Shown one piece after another: positions 19,104 to 27,960 of a stretch of DNA of 64,000 bases. Location: assembly GCF_009604405.1 (NCBI RefSeq), contig NZ_WEGK01000001.1, positions 434,001 through 498,000 on the forward strand. Direction: 5' to 3'. Position 1 is the first letter of the stretch. Each line of letters starts with the position of its first letter. Source of the DNA: Nocardia macrotermitis (lineage in GTDB: Bacteria > Actinomycetota > Actinomycetes > Mycobacteriales > Mycobacteriaceae). A program made the position numbers and the translations under genes. A model generated the notes under the pieces. It saw nothing but the letters and a program-made list of their open reading frames with translations. It did no database searches and had not been told where the DNA came from.

Positions 19104-19841
19104 GTGACAAGGGATACACCGCGCGAACCGCGCCGCCCACGGGGGCGGCCGCCCGGCCCGTCACGTGATCCCGCCCTCCGCCGCGGTGAGATCCTGGACG
19201 CCGCCGAGCGCGTCATCGCCACCGCCGGGACCCCGATCACCTTCGCCCAGGTCGCCGCCGAGGCCGGATACGCCCGCACCGCGGTGTACGCGGTCTTCCC
19301 CGACCTGCCCGCCCTGGTCGACGCGCTCGCCGAACGACATCTGGAAGGACTGCTGGCCGCCGCGGATGCGATTCTGGCCCAACCACTTCCGGTGCGCGAG
19401 ATGTTGCGCGCGATCGTGGCGCTGGTCTGCGATTTCGTCGACGCCGACCCGAATCTGCACCATCTGCTCATGCAGCGCCTGCAATCCGACGAACCGGACG
19501 AGCCCGGTGTGGGTGTTCCCGCACATCACCGCCCGCTGTTCACCCGGCTGTCCGAATGGGCCACCGAGGTCTTCGAATCCATCCTGCGCGGCGTGCGCGC
19601 GGATCCGGCGCTGGCCCGGATCTGGGCCAGCGCGACCATCGGCGCGATCCTCATGTCGGCCGAGGACTGGGGTCGCGATCCGGTGCGCGACCGCGCCGAA
19701 TTCGTCGACCGGCTCACCGCGTTCCTGTGGCCGTCGGTGGAGAGCATCGGCGGCGACCGGTTCGTCGGGCCGATCGACCCGCCCGGCCGGCACGATCCCG
19801 AACCCGTCCGCGACCGCGCGACACGCCGTCCGAAGTCCTGA
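19104..19841 (+). CDS. TetR family regulator of the adjacent P450
   Basis: The 245-residue protein reads MTRDTPREPRRPRGRP from GTG 19104. The frame continues upstream but only by overlapping the P450 start. The helix-turn-helix is in TFAQVAAEAGYARTAVYAVF at about residues 45-65, and the C-terminal part resembles the TetR_C domain with a conserved tryptophan near the end. No strong ribosome site is visible. Divergent position and the GTAC palindromes imply control of the P450. The ligand is unknown. Confidence 0.85.
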   Translation: MTRDTPREPRRPRGRPPGPSRDPALRRGEILDAAERVIATAGTPITFAQVAAEAGYARTAVYAVFPDLPALVDALAERHLEGLLAAADAILAQPLPVREMLRAIVALVCDFVDADPNLHHLLMQRLQSDEPDEPGVGVPAHHRPLFTRLSEWATEVFESILRGVRADPALARIWASATIGAILMSAEDWGRDPVRDRAEFVDRLTAFLWPSVESIGGDRFVGPIDPPGRHDPEPVRDRATRRPKS

Positions 19842-19946
19842 AACCGGACGCGCCGATTCATCCCTCTCGCCGTGACTGTCCGCTGGCCGCCGACTACGGT
19901 ATGGCGTGTCGGAAGACCCAACGCAATCGCGCGAGGAGCGGGAGAC

Positions 19947-21362
19947 ATGAGCATCCAGACCGGCGGTAAGCAGCGCCATCGGGTGGTGGTGATCGGTTCC
20001 GGCTTCGGCGGTCTGTTCGCCTGCCGTCACCTGAAGAAGGCGGACGTCGACATCGTCCTGATCTCCAAGACCTCCACGCACCTGTTCCAGCCGCTGCTGT
20101 ACCAGGTCGCCACCGGCATCCTGTCCACCGGTGAGATCGCCCCCGCGACCCGCATCGTGCTGCGCAAGCAGGAGAACGTGCAGGTGATCATGGGCGATGT
20201 GCACGATATCGACCTGGCCAACCGCACCGTCACCTCCGAATTGCTGAACCGGGACACCGTCACGCCGTTCGACAGCCTGATCGTGGCGACCGGCGCGCAG
20301 CAGTCGTACTTCGGCAACGACCACTTCGCCACCTACGCGCCGGGTATGAAGACCATCGACGACGCCCTCGAGCTACGCGCCCGCATCCTGGGCTCGTTCG
20401 AGGAGGCCGAACTGTGTGAGAAGCAGGACGAGCGCGAGCGGTTCCTCACCTTCGTCGTGGTCGGGGCGGGTCCGACCGGAGTCGAGTTGGCCGGTCAGAT
20501 CGCCGAACTCGCCGATCGCACGCTGGTCGGCACCTTCCGCAACATCGATCCGCGCGACGCCCGCGTCGTCCTGGTCGAGGGCGCGGACGCGGTGCTCAAG
20601 CCGATGGGTCCCAAGCTCGGTCCGAAGGCGCAGCAGCGACTCGAGAAGATGGGCGTGGAGGTCCAGCTCAACGCCCTGGTCACCAATGTCGACGCGCGCG
20701 GGGTGACGATCAAGGACAAGGATGGCGAACGGCGCATCGAGGCCGCCTGCAAGGTCTGGTCGGCCGGCGTGCAGGCCAGTGATCTGGGCAAACAGCTCGC
20801 CGAACGCTCCGACGGGACGGAGACCGACCGGGCCGGGCGCGTCATCGTGGAACCCGATCTGACCATCAAGGGGCATCCGAACGTCTTCGTGGTTGGCGAT
20901 CTGATGTCGGTGCCGGGGGTGCCTGGTCAGGCCCAGGGCGCGATCCAGGGCGCGACGTACGCGGCCAAGCAGATCAGCGCCGAGGCCGCCGGGAAGCAGA
21001 AGCCCGCGGACCGCTCGCCGTTCAAGTATTTCGACAAGGGCAGTATGGCCACCATTTCGCGGTTCGACGCGGTGTGCCAGGTCGGCAAGCTGGAGTTCAG
21101 CGGATTCATCGCCTGGCTGATGTGGCTGGTGCTGCACCTGTACTACCTGATCGGGTACCGCAGCCGGTTGGTCACGGTGTTCCAGTGGTTCGTCGCGTTC
21201 CTCGGCCGCAATCGCGGGCAGATGGCCGCGACCGAGCAGTGGGTGTTCGCACGGCTGGCCCTCGAGGCGCTCAATGGTAACGAGGACGACGAGAAGGCCG
21301 TGCGCGCCGGAGCCGGGAACGGGAGTTCGACGCCCAAGGCGGCCGAGTCCGAGGCGGGCTGA
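19947..21362 (+). CDS. ndh: Type II NADH dehydrogenase (non-proton-pumping)
   Basis: The 471-residue flavoprotein transfers electrons from NADH to menaquinone at the inner face of the membrane. FAD motif VVVIGSGFGGLFAC is near the N terminus, the second Rossmann motif VVVGAGPTGVELAGQIAEL near residue 170, and the second FAD-binding motif FVVGDLMSVPG near 310. A C-terminal hydrophobic segment (FIAWLMWLVLHLYYLIGY) anchors it. Start ATG 19947 has AGGAG eight bases upstream; the ATG/GTG at 19872 in the same frame is not preceded by a site. It corresponds to M. tuberculosis Rv1854c, which also neighbours urease. A strong hairpin follows. Confidence 0.95.
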   Translation: MSIQTGGKQRHRVVVIGSGFGGLFACRHLKKADVDIVLISKTSTHLFQPLLYQVATGILSTGEIAPATRIVLRKQENVQVIMGDVHDIDLANRTVTSELLNRDTVTPFDSLIVATGAQQSYFGNDHFATYAPGMKTIDDALELRARILGSFEEAELCEKQDERERFLTFVVVGAGPTGVELAGQIAELADRTLVGTFRNIDPRDARVVLVEGADAVLKPMGPKLGPKAQQRLEKMGVEVQLNALVTNVDARGVTIKDKDGERRIEAACKVWSAGVQASDLGKQLAERSDGTETDRAGRVIVEPDLTIKGHPNVFVVGDLMSVPGVPGQAQGAIQGATYAAKQISAEAAGKQKPADRSPFKYFDKGSMATISRFDAVCQVGKLEFSGFIAWLMWLVLHLYYLIGYRSRLVTVFQWFVAFLGRNRGQMAATEQWVFARLALEALNGNEDDEKAVRAGAGNGSSTPKAAESEAG

Positions 21363-21424
21363 GCCCGATCCTGCATGCCGGACAGCTGAATATCTCTCCG
21401 CAACAACGATTTTCCCCCGGCACG

Positions 21425-21469
21425 ACGACGGGCGGGAAGTGGCCGCGAGGTCCGCTTCCCGCCCGTTGT
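21425..21469 (+). terminator. Hairpin terminator after ndh
   Basis: ACGACGGGCGGGAAG (21425-21439) pairs with CTTCCCGCCCGTTGT (21455-21469), a 15-bp stem with one G-U pair and a 15-base loop. It is followed by GTTTC rather than a T run, which is common for actinobacterial terminators. Confidence 0.75.
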
Positions 21470-21538
21470 GTTTCGACACGCAATCCGAGACAGAAGTTCT
21501 CCGATCGGGGCGTCCTCGCGCAGGCACAATTCATTCAT

Positions 21539-21554
21539 TCATCGAATGATTGGA
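21539..21554 (+). promoter_or_regulatory. Putative GntR (FadR-type) operator in front of the aldose 1-epimerase
   Basis: The word TCATCGAATGATTGGA occurs here and, exactly in reverse complement, at 29201-29216 in front of the GntR regulator gene. Its core ATCATTCGATGAT-type symmetry is palindromic. The preceding bases here repeat ATTC. A shared 16-base word in two AT-rich promoter regions 7.6 kb apart is unlikely by chance in this GC-rich DNA and suggests the epimerase belongs to the regulon. Confidence 0.6.
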
Positions 21555-21642
21555 CATCTTCTCCGAAACGCCGCACCGGCCGGGTCGACGCGCGGATAAT
21601 CGCTGTGCACAGGGGGATTCGATGAGGACGCAAGGAGCTCCC

Positions 21643-22836
21643 ATGCGTGGTAGGACACTACTTCGACTGCTGGCGATCGCCGGGATCGCGACCCTGGCGG
21701 CGTGCAGCAGCACCGCGACGAAGAACACCGCCGGTGACAGCGGTACCAGCGCGGCCGGTACCGCACCCACGATCAGCAGTGAGCCGTTCGGGCAGGTCGG
21801 TGGCGCGGCCGTGAGTCGCTACACGTTGACCAGCGGACACGGGATGCGGGTGCGCATCCTGACCTACGGCGGCATCGTGCAGTCGATCGAGGTACCCGAC
21901 AAGTCCGGGCACACCGCCGATGTCGTGCTCGGATTCCCCACGCTGGACGGGTATCTGGCCAACAACGGCTCGGGCAAACCCTATTTCGGCGCACTCGTCG
22001 GCCGGTACGCGAACCGAATCGCCAAGGGCGCCTTCACCTTGAACGGGACCGAGTACCACGTCCCGGTGAACAACAACGGCAACAGCCTGCACGGCGGCAC
22101 CGACGGATTCGATCAGAAGATCTGGCGGGCCAGCCCACAGACCGGTAACGACAAGGTCGGGCTGAAACTCGAATATGTCAGTCCCGCAGGCGAAATGGGC
22201 TATCCGGGCACCCTGACCACAACCGTCACCTACACCCTGGATCAGCAGAACCGGCTGCGCATCGACTACGGCGCGACCACCGACGCGCCGACCGTGATCA
22301 ACCTGACCAATCACAGCTACTTCAACCTCGCCGGTGAGTCCACCCTGGGCATCTACGACCAGAAACTCACCCTCAACGCCGACACCTACAGCCCCACCGA
22401 CGCCACCCAGATCCCGACCGGACAGTTCGTCCCGGTGAAGGGCACGCCGATGGACTTCACCACCCCCACCGCGATCGGCGCGCACATCACCGCGAACGAC
22501 CCACAACTCCTGCTGGCCCAGGGCTACGACCACAACTGGGTCATCAACCGCGGCAACAACACCGGCCTCGTCCAGGCCGCCAAGGCCGAGGACCCGCAGT
22601 CCGGCCGCACCCTGACCGTCTCCACCACCGAACCCGGCGTCCAGTTCTACACCGCCAACTTCCTCACCGGCGCCTTCACCGGCACCGGCGACCACGTCTA
22701 CCGCCAGGGCGCGGGCTTCACCCTGGAAACCCAGCACTACCCCGACTCCCCCAACCACCCCGCCTTCCCCACCACCACCCTCAACCCCGGCCAAACCTTC
22801 AGCTCCACAACGGTATTCGCCTTCGGCACGGAGTAG
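21643..22836 (+). CDS. Lipoprotein aldose 1-epimerase (mutarotase)
   Basis: The protein (397 residues from ATG 21643, which has AAGGAG upstream; ATG 21622 with AGGGGG is possible) interconverts alpha and beta anomers of a sugar. It starts with a signal peptide and lipobox (IATLAAC), so it should be anchored outside the cell membrane. The galactose-mutarotase fold is clear: LTYGGIVQSIEVPD, the histidine of NSLHGG, NLTNHSYFNLAGE, and the catalytic glutamate in FTLETQHYPDSPNHP. Length fits secreted actinobacterial members. The GntR-type site at 21539-21554 links it to the sugar-acid cluster at 23.8-32.8 kb, where it would prepare the sugar for uptake or oxidation. Confidence 0.9.
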   Translation: MRGRTLLRLLAIAGIATLAACSSTATKNTAGDSGTSAAGTAPTISSEPFGQVGGAAVSRYTLTSGHGMRVRILTYGGIVQSIEVPDKSGHTADVVLGFPTLDGYLANNGSGKPYFGALVGRYANRIAKGAFTLNGTEYHVPVNNNGNSLHGGTDGFDQKIWRASPQTGNDKVGLKLEYVSPAGEMGYPGTLTTTVTYTLDQQNRLRIDYGATTDAPTVINLTNHSYFNLAGESTLGIYDQKLTLNADTYSPTDATQIPTGQFVPVKGTPMDFTTPTAIGAHITANDPQLLLAQGYDHNWVINRGNNTGLVQAAKAEDPQSGRTLTVSTTEPGVQFYTANFLTGAFTGTGDHVYRQGAGFTLETQHYPDSPNHPAFPTTTLNPGQTFSSTTVFAFGTE

Positions 22837-22858
22837 GAGCCGACCCCGGACAGCCCGC

Positions 22859-23050
22859 TCACCCGAGGGACAGGCCGAGTTTCCCGGCGAAGACCGTGAT
22901 CATGTGCTGGACGCCGATTTCGTTGCGGCCGATGAGCATATGGTCGTGCCGGCCACGGCGGACGCCCTGGCCGCACTGCGGGAGCATGGTGAAATCCTCG
23001 TCGCGGACCGCGGCGTGGACCGGCCGAAGATCGTGTCGCGCGGCCTCGAC
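22859..23050 (-). pseudogene. 3' remnant of a Rieske aromatic-ring dioxygenase alpha subunit
   Basis: Read on the minus strand to the TGA at 22859, the frame gives VRDEDFTMLPQCGQGVRR followed by HDHMLIGRNEIGVQHM, which matches the conserved C-terminal end of Rieske-type ring-hydroxylating dioxygenase large subunits (usual ending EDF...C..G...LLGRNE.GVQHFH). Only about 60 residues remain. Farther upstream the frame runs into the TetR gene on the other strand and loses all resemblance, and the Rieske and iron-site domains are absent. It is a decayed gene end, not an expressed protein. Confidence 0.6.
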
Positions 23051-23064
23051 CGAGAAGGGGGACC

Positions 23065-23679
23065 GTGCGGACCCACGGATGGGCGGGCGCCACCCCGGCC
23101 AGCGACGAGGAGGCCATCGCCCGCATCCTGCGCGCGGCGGGCGAGGTGATCGACGGCGGCGAGCAGGAGTTGAGCATCCTGCGGGTCGCCGAGCGGCTCG
23201 GCGTGACGCGCCAGACCGTCTACCGCTACTTCCCCGGCACCGACGCGCTGCTCCAAGCCACCGCGACCAACGCCACCGGCGAATTCCTCGACGAACTCGC
23301 CGCCGCCCTGCACGGCATCACCGACCCGGCCGACGCCGTCGTCGAGGGCATCGCGACGACCCTGGAACGGCTACACACCCACAAGCGATTCGGGCTGCTG
23401 TTCGCCGCGCCCGGCGACGGCCGTTTCGCACCGGAGGTCACCTCCGAGATCGCCCTGCGGACCGGACGCCACATCCTGGACCGATTCGACGTCGACTGGA
23501 CGCACCTGGGCTGGACCGATCGCGACCTCGACGAGCTCGCGGAACACATGTTGCGCACGTTGCAGTCGTTCATCATCGATCCGGGTCATCCACCCCGATC
23601 GGGTTCCGATCTGCGCGCCTATCTACACCGCCGGGTCGCACCCCACGCCACGCTACCGCGCGACCGAACCCGTTCGTAG
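23065..23679 (+). CDS. TetR family transcriptional regulator
   Basis: The 204-residue protein starts at GTG 23065, directly behind GAAGGGGG. The helix-turn-helix is LRVAERLGVTRQTVYRYFPG at about residues 37-57. The rest is a TetR ligand domain of no recognised subtype. It lies over the point where the dioxygenase remnant is broken. Neither neighbour is an obvious target: the epimerase upstream is on the same strand and the ABC operon downstream is convergent. It may once have controlled the lost oxygenase. Confidence 0.83.
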   Translation: MRTHGWAGATPASDEEAIARILRAAGEVIDGGEQELSILRVAERLGVTRQTVYRYFPGTDALLQATATNATGEFLDELAAALHGITDPADAVVEGIATTLERLHTHKRFGLLFAAPGDGRFAPEVTSEIALRTGRHILDRFDVDWTHLGWTDRDLDELAEHMLRTLQSFIIDPGHPPRSGSDLRAYLHRRVAPHATLPRDRTRS

Positions 23680-23782
23680 CCAGGCAATTACATCCCACAG
23701 ACCACGAAACTTGTTGCCCCCGTCGAACATCGGTGCGGGCCGCTGCGAAACAGCGGCCCGCACCCCCTCATTCGATGCGACG

Positions 23783-24562
23783 TCAGTCACCCGATGCCGG
23801 TGGCAGCCGATATTCGGCGTGCACCAGGGACAGCAGTTCTTCGACCGAGGTGTCCTTGGACGGACGGTCGAAGGTGATCTCGCCGTGCTGGAGCAGATTG
23901 ACCCGGTCGCACACGTCCACGACCTGGCTGTAGTTGTGCGCGATCAGGATGATCGCCAGATCGCCCTGCTGCTTGAGACGATCGAGCAGGCGCAGGATCT
24001 GCCCGCCCTCCTTGGCGCCCATCGCCGCCAACGGCTCGTCGAGCAGCAGCAGTTTGGCGTCCGAGTGCACCGAGCGCGCCACCGCGATGGCCTGCCGCTG
24101 CCCACCGGACAGCGAACCCACCTCCGCGGTGACCGACGGAATGTTGATTCCGATGCGGTCCAACGACTCTCGCGCCCGGCGCTTCATCTCCGCCCGCCGC
24201 AGGAACGGCAGCGGACGATGCACGAGCTCCTTGTTCAGATGCAGGTTCAGGTACACCGGCAGATCCGGAACCAGCGCCAGATCCTGGAAGACCGTCTCGA
24301 TCCCCAGTGACCGGGCGTGCACCACCGACTTGAACCGAGTCTCGTTGCCCTCGAACAACAGTCGGCCACTGTCGGGCTGATGGAATCCGGTCAGGATCTT
24401 GATCAGCGTCGACTTACCCGCGCCGTTGTCACCGATGAGGCCCAGGATCTCCCCGCGGGCCACCCGCAGATTGATGTCCCGGAGCGCCTGCACCGGGCCG
24501 AACCGCTTGCTGATGTGTTCCGCGCGGATCACATCGTCCGGATTTTCGGTTGTCTGCGTCAT
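23783..24562 (-). CDS. Sugar ABC transporter ATP-binding protein (CUT2)
   Basis: The 259-residue protein has a single ATPase domain: Walker A GDNGAGKST, the signature LSGGQRQAIAVAR, Walker B LLLLDEPLAAMG and the switch histidine in LIAHN. CUT2 transporters often have two fused ATPase domains; the single-domain form resembles FrcA of fructose-type importers. It powers the permease encoded just upstream. Its ATG at 24562 overlaps the permease stop (ATGA). It is the last gene of the order dehydratase - binding protein - permease - ATPase. Confidence 0.93.
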   Translation of the reverse strand: MTQTTENPDDVIRAEHISKRFGPVQALRDINLRVARGEILGLIGDNGAGKSTLIKILTGFHQPDSGRLLFEGNETRFKSVVHARSLGIETVFQDLALVPDLPVYLNLHLNKELVHRPLPFLRRAEMKRRARESLDRIGINIPSVTAEVGSLSGGQRQAIAVARSVHSDAKLLLLDEPLAAMGAKEGGQILRLLDRLKQQGDLAIILIAHNYSQVVDVCDRVNLLQHGEITFDRPSKDTSVEELLSLVHAEYRLPPASGD

Positions 24563-25536
24563 ATGTGACTCAATCGTTTGCGTAGATGTCCGAGATACAC
24601 GTTGAGCAGCATCGCGACGACGATCGCGGCTCCGAGCACCACGTCGAAGGTGTTCGCGCTGACCCCGGCCAGCGAGAATCCGTCGAACACGATGCCCAGC
24701 AGCAGCGCGCCCAGCAGCGCGCCGACCACCGTGCCGCGGCCGCCCAGCAGGGCGGTACCGCCGATCACCGCGGAGGCCACCGCGAGGAACATGGTGTTCG
24801 GGCCGCCGTTGGTCGGATCGAAGGATCCCAGCCGCAACCCATCGATGATGCCCCCGAGGCCCGCCAGCGTGCTGACGATCGCGAAGTTCACCACCTTCAC
24901 CATGTTCACCCGGATACCGGCCTCCGCCGCGCCCACCGGATTCCCGCCGGTGGCCTGGGTGCTGATGCCGAATCTGGTGGCGGACAACAGGATCTGCATC
25001 ACCACCACGATGCCCAGCACCCACAGCGTCTCGGACCAGTGTCCCTTGCCGAACGCGGAGACCACCCAGCCCGAACTCGGCGCCGCGACCGGCGCACCGT
25101 TCGACATGAGCAGCGAAATACCTTCCAGCAGAAAGGAACTGCCCAGCGTGACGATGAACGACGCGATACCGAACCGGGTCGAGATGAAGCCGTTGGCCGC
25201 ACCGATGGCCGCGCACACCAGCAACGCGAGGATCAGCGCCAGGATCAGCGGAGTTCCACCGTTGTAGAACGACATCAGCACGAACGGTGAGAGCGTGAAC
25301 ATGAAGCCCGCGGACAGGTCGATCTCGCCGCAGATCAGCAGCATCACCTCACCCGCACCGACGATGGCCCACGGCGCGAGGTAGTGGACGATGGTGAGGT
25401 AGTTGTCCGAGAGGTTGAAACCCGTTGTGGTGACGCTGAAATAGATCGCCACCGCGATGGTGGCGACCAGGATGCTCAGCTCCTTCTGCCGCACCAGCGC
25501 TTGCACGACGGTGCGGCCGAAGGATCGGTCTGTCAC
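24559..25536 (-). CDS. Sugar ABC transporter permease (RbsC/CUT2 family)
   Basis: The 325-residue membrane protein has about eight to ten hydrophobic segments and the family signatures GEIDLSAG, the GGNPVGAAEAGI cytoplasmic loop, and GGTALLGGRGTVVGALLGALLLG. It forms the membrane channel of a monosaccharide importer, probably as a homodimer. It overlaps the upstream binding-protein stop and the downstream ATPase start by ATGA, so the three proteins are made in a coupled way. Confidence 0.94.
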   Translation of the reverse strand: MTDRSFGRTVVQALVRQKELSILVATIAVAIYFSVTTTGFNLSDNYLTIVHYLAPWAIVGAGEVMLLICGEIDLSAGFMFTLSPFVLMSFYNGGTPLILALILALLVCAAIGAANGFISTRFGIASFIVTLGSSFLLEGISLLMSNGAPVAAPSSGWVVSAFGKGHWSETLWVLGIVVVMQILLSATRFGISTQATGGNPVGAAEAGIRVNMVKVVNFAIVSTLAGLGGIIDGLRLGSFDPTNGGPNTMFLAVASAVIGGTALLGGRGTVVGALLGALLLGIVFDGFSLAGVSANTFDVVLGAAIVVAMLLNVYLGHLRKRLSHI

Positions 25537-26645
25537 AGCGTCACCGTCGAAGGCTGCGGCAGCGGGATCGAGGCGGGCATGGTGCCCAGTTTGTGGCCCT
25601 GCTGACCCTCGTACGCGCTACCCGAATTGTATGCCGCCACATTCTCTTTCGTGACGAACGTGAGACCGGTATCGGTCTCCGGCGGCGCCAGCAGCGTGCC
25701 CGAGACGCGGTACAGGTACAGATACAGCACCGACAGGAAGCCCTGCATGTAGGCGGACTGGTCGATGGTGAATTCCAGTGCGCCCGAAGCGACTCCCTTG
25801 ATGGTGTCCGCGAGCGTGTCGAATCCACCCGCGTGCACCTTGCCCGCGATGTTCTTGCTCGAGATCAGCTGCGCGATCGAGGCGGTGCTGCCCGCGTCCA
25901 CCGCGTACAGCCCCGCCGCGTCCGGCTGCCCCGCGTACGCGGCGGTCATCGCGTTGAGCTCACCCGCCTGTGCCGCACCGGTATTGATCGATTTGACCAC
26001 CACCCCGGGCGCGGCCTTGGCGAGCGCGGCGGTGAGCCCGTCCAGGCGCGGTTGCAGATTGTTCGCACCCGGCTGGGCGATGCCGACCAGGATGGTGCCG
26101 GAGGTGACGGACTGCGCGATCCGCTGTCCCATCAGCGTGCCCGACTTGTACAGATCCTGGCCGATGTAGGCCAGCGGATAGTTGCCCGGCGCGGTGGCGT
26201 TGTACGCGACGACCGGAATCCCCTTGGCCAGAGCGCGTTTGGTGGGATCGACGAAGGCGTTGTTGTCGGTCAGCGGGATGGCGATACCGGACGCGCCGGA
26301 GTTGATCGCGTTGTCGAAGGCGCTGACCATCTCCGAGACGGTGCCGTTCTCCGAACCGGTCCACTGCGGGGTGGGCAGGCCGAGCACTTTGGCGGCGTCG
26401 TCCAGGGCGGTGCGGGTGGGGATGAAGAACGAGTTCGTCGTGACGTGATTGACGAACACGAATTTCCACGCCGGAGTGGACGGAAAGTTGCCCACGCCAC
26501 CGGATCCGGAGCTGGTCGCACTGGCGCAGGCGGACAGCAGCGTGCCCAGCGCCGCCGCGCCGCCGGCGCCTCCGAGTATTTTCAGCGCCCCGCGCCGGCT
26601 CGCGGCCCGGGAGATCTCTACGGCATCGGAAAGATGTTCTGACAT
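25533..26645 (-). CDS. Sugar ABC transporter substrate-binding lipoprotein
   Basis: The 370-residue protein starts at ATG 26645 with GAGGAA upstream; an ATG 15 bases earlier would include that site. The N terminus has a Tat-like SRRGALK stretch, a hydrophobic segment and the lipobox LLSAC near residue 40. The rest is a periplasmic-binding-protein type 1 (RbsB-like) fold: FVFVNHVTTNSFF, then GIAIPLTDNNAF, and DAAGLYAVDAGS. It captures the sugar outside the membrane for the permease and ATPase encoded after it. The ligand is unknown; context suggests an aldose or sugar acid. Confidence 0.93.
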   Translation of the reverse strand: MSEHLSDAVEISRAASRRGALKILGGAGGAAALGTLLSACASATSSGSGGVGNFPSTPAWKFVFVNHVTTNSFFIPTRTALDDAAKVLGLPTPQWTGSENGTVSEMVSAFDNAINSGASGIAIPLTDNNAFVDPTKRALAKGIPVVAYNATAPGNYPLAYIGQDLYKSGTLMGQRIAQSVTSGTILVGIAQPGANNLQPRLDGLTAALAKAAPGVVVKSINTGAAQAGELNAMTAAYAGQPDAAGLYAVDAGSTASIAQLISSKNIAGKVHAGGFDTLADTIKGVASGALEFTIDQSAYMQGFLSVLYLYLYRVSGTLLAPPETDTGLTFVTKENVAAYNSGSAYEGQQGHKLGTMPASIPLPQPSTVTL

Positions 26646-26707
26646 TGCGGGTTTCCTCATCTACCAACTGATTCGGGTCGCCCGGCTCGTGGCCGGGGCG
26701 TTCGTGG

Positions 26708-27862
26708 TCAGCCCTCGGCGGCTTGTCGCCGCTCCCAACCCGAGCTGAACAGGTTGAAATTCACCGACTGTCGCGGATGCCGCGCGAGCGCCTCGTGATC
26801 CAGCGAGATACCCAGCCCCGGGCCCTGCGGCAGCGGGAAGTATCCGTCGACCACCTCGGGCAGCCCGGGTTCGCAGTCCTTGACGAAGACGTCGGCGAAA
26901 TCGTTGAAATGCTCCTGCACCTTGAAGTTCACCGTGGTGGCGGCCAGGTGCAGATTCGCGGCGGTGGAGATGGGCCCGCCGACATTGTGCGGGGCCATCA
27001 GCAGATAGTGCGATTCGGCGGTGGCGGCGAGCTTCTTGGCCTCCCACAGCCCGCCGGAGTGCGTGATATCGGTCTGCAGGATGTCCGCGGCCTGCGATTC
27101 GAACAGTTCGCGGTAGTCGTAGCGGGTGTGCATGCGCTCGCCGGTCGCGATCGGAATCGTGGTGTGCGCGGCCACTTTCGCGAGCGCGGCCAGGTTCTCC
27201 GGCGGCACCGGCTCCTCGAGCCAGGCCGGATCGTACGGTTCGAGCAGTCCGGCCAGGCGGATCGCGGTGGCCGGGTTGAACCGGCCGTGCATCTCGATCA
27301 TGATCTCGACATCCGGGCCGACCGCCTCGCGCACCGCGGCGACGAGTTCGAGCGAGCGTGTGGTCTCCTCGCGATCCAGCTCGAACATCCCGGCCCCGAA
27401 CGGATCCACCTTCATCGCCCGGTACCCCCGCGCGACGACCCGGCCCGCGGCCGCGGCGAACTCCTCCGGGGTGCGTTCGACCTGGTACCAGCCGTTGGCG
27501 TACGCCTTGATCCGATCGCGCACCGCGCCGCCCAGCAGCCGGTACACCGGCACGTCCAGGGCCTTGCCCTGAATATCCCAGCAGGCGATCTCGACCGCGG
27601 CCAGCGCCGACATCGCGATCTCCCCGGCGCGCGCGTAGTCCAGCCGCATCATCCGGTGCACCAGCGATTCCACCTCGAACGGGTCACTGCCGCGGATGTG
27701 GTTCTCGGTGGCCTCGGCCAGGAAGCCCAGCAGGGCGTCGGTGTGATTGAGCATGCGGACCTCACCGAGGCCGGTCACGCCCGCGTCCGTATGGACCTCG
27801 ACGATGGTCAGGTTTCGCCACGACGTGCCGAGTACGTACGTGCTGAGCTTGGTGATCTTCAT
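26708..27862 (-). CDS. Enolase-superfamily sugar-acid dehydratase (galactonate dehydratase/RspA-like)
   Basis: The 384-residue protein begins MKITKLSTYVLG at ATG 27862; the open frame upstream crosses other DNA and is ignored. Superfamily features are the RAMKVDPFG strand, the metal ligand in IEMHGRFN, WLEEPVPPEN with a second ligand, and ATGERMHTRYD with the third. Such enzymes dehydrate an aldonate (for example D-galactonate) to a 2-keto-3-deoxy acid. The His/Lys pattern separating mandelate racemase from galactonate dehydratase types cannot be settled by eye. It heads the importer operon, 62 bases before the binding-protein gene, and faces the DgoR-like regulator across the inserted TnpB element. 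Confidence 0.85.
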   Translation of the reverse strand: MKITKLSTYVLGTSWRNLTIVEVHTDAGVTGLGEVRMLNHTDALLGFLAEATENHIRGSDPFEVESLVHRMMRLDYARAGEIAMSALAAVEIACWDIQGKALDVPVYRLLGGAVRDRIKAYANGWYQVERTPEEFAAAAGRVVARGYRAMKVDPFGAGMFELDREETTRSLELVAAVREAVGPDVEIMIEMHGRFNPATAIRLAGLLEPYDPAWLEEPVPPENLAALAKVAAHTTIPIATGERMHTRYDYRELFESQAADILQTDITHSGGLWEAKKLAATAESHYLLMAPHNVGGPISTAANLHLAATTVNFKVQEHFNDFADVFVKDCEPGLPEVVDGYFPLPQGPGLGISLDHEALARHPRQSVNFNLFSSGWERRQAAEG

Positions 27863-27960
27863 CGGGGATCCGCATTGGATACTCGGCCATCCACGGCGGA
27901 GAGGAAAAAGCGGACATATCGGCCGTGGTGCACGCCAACTTCTTTCGATAGTGTGTTCGA

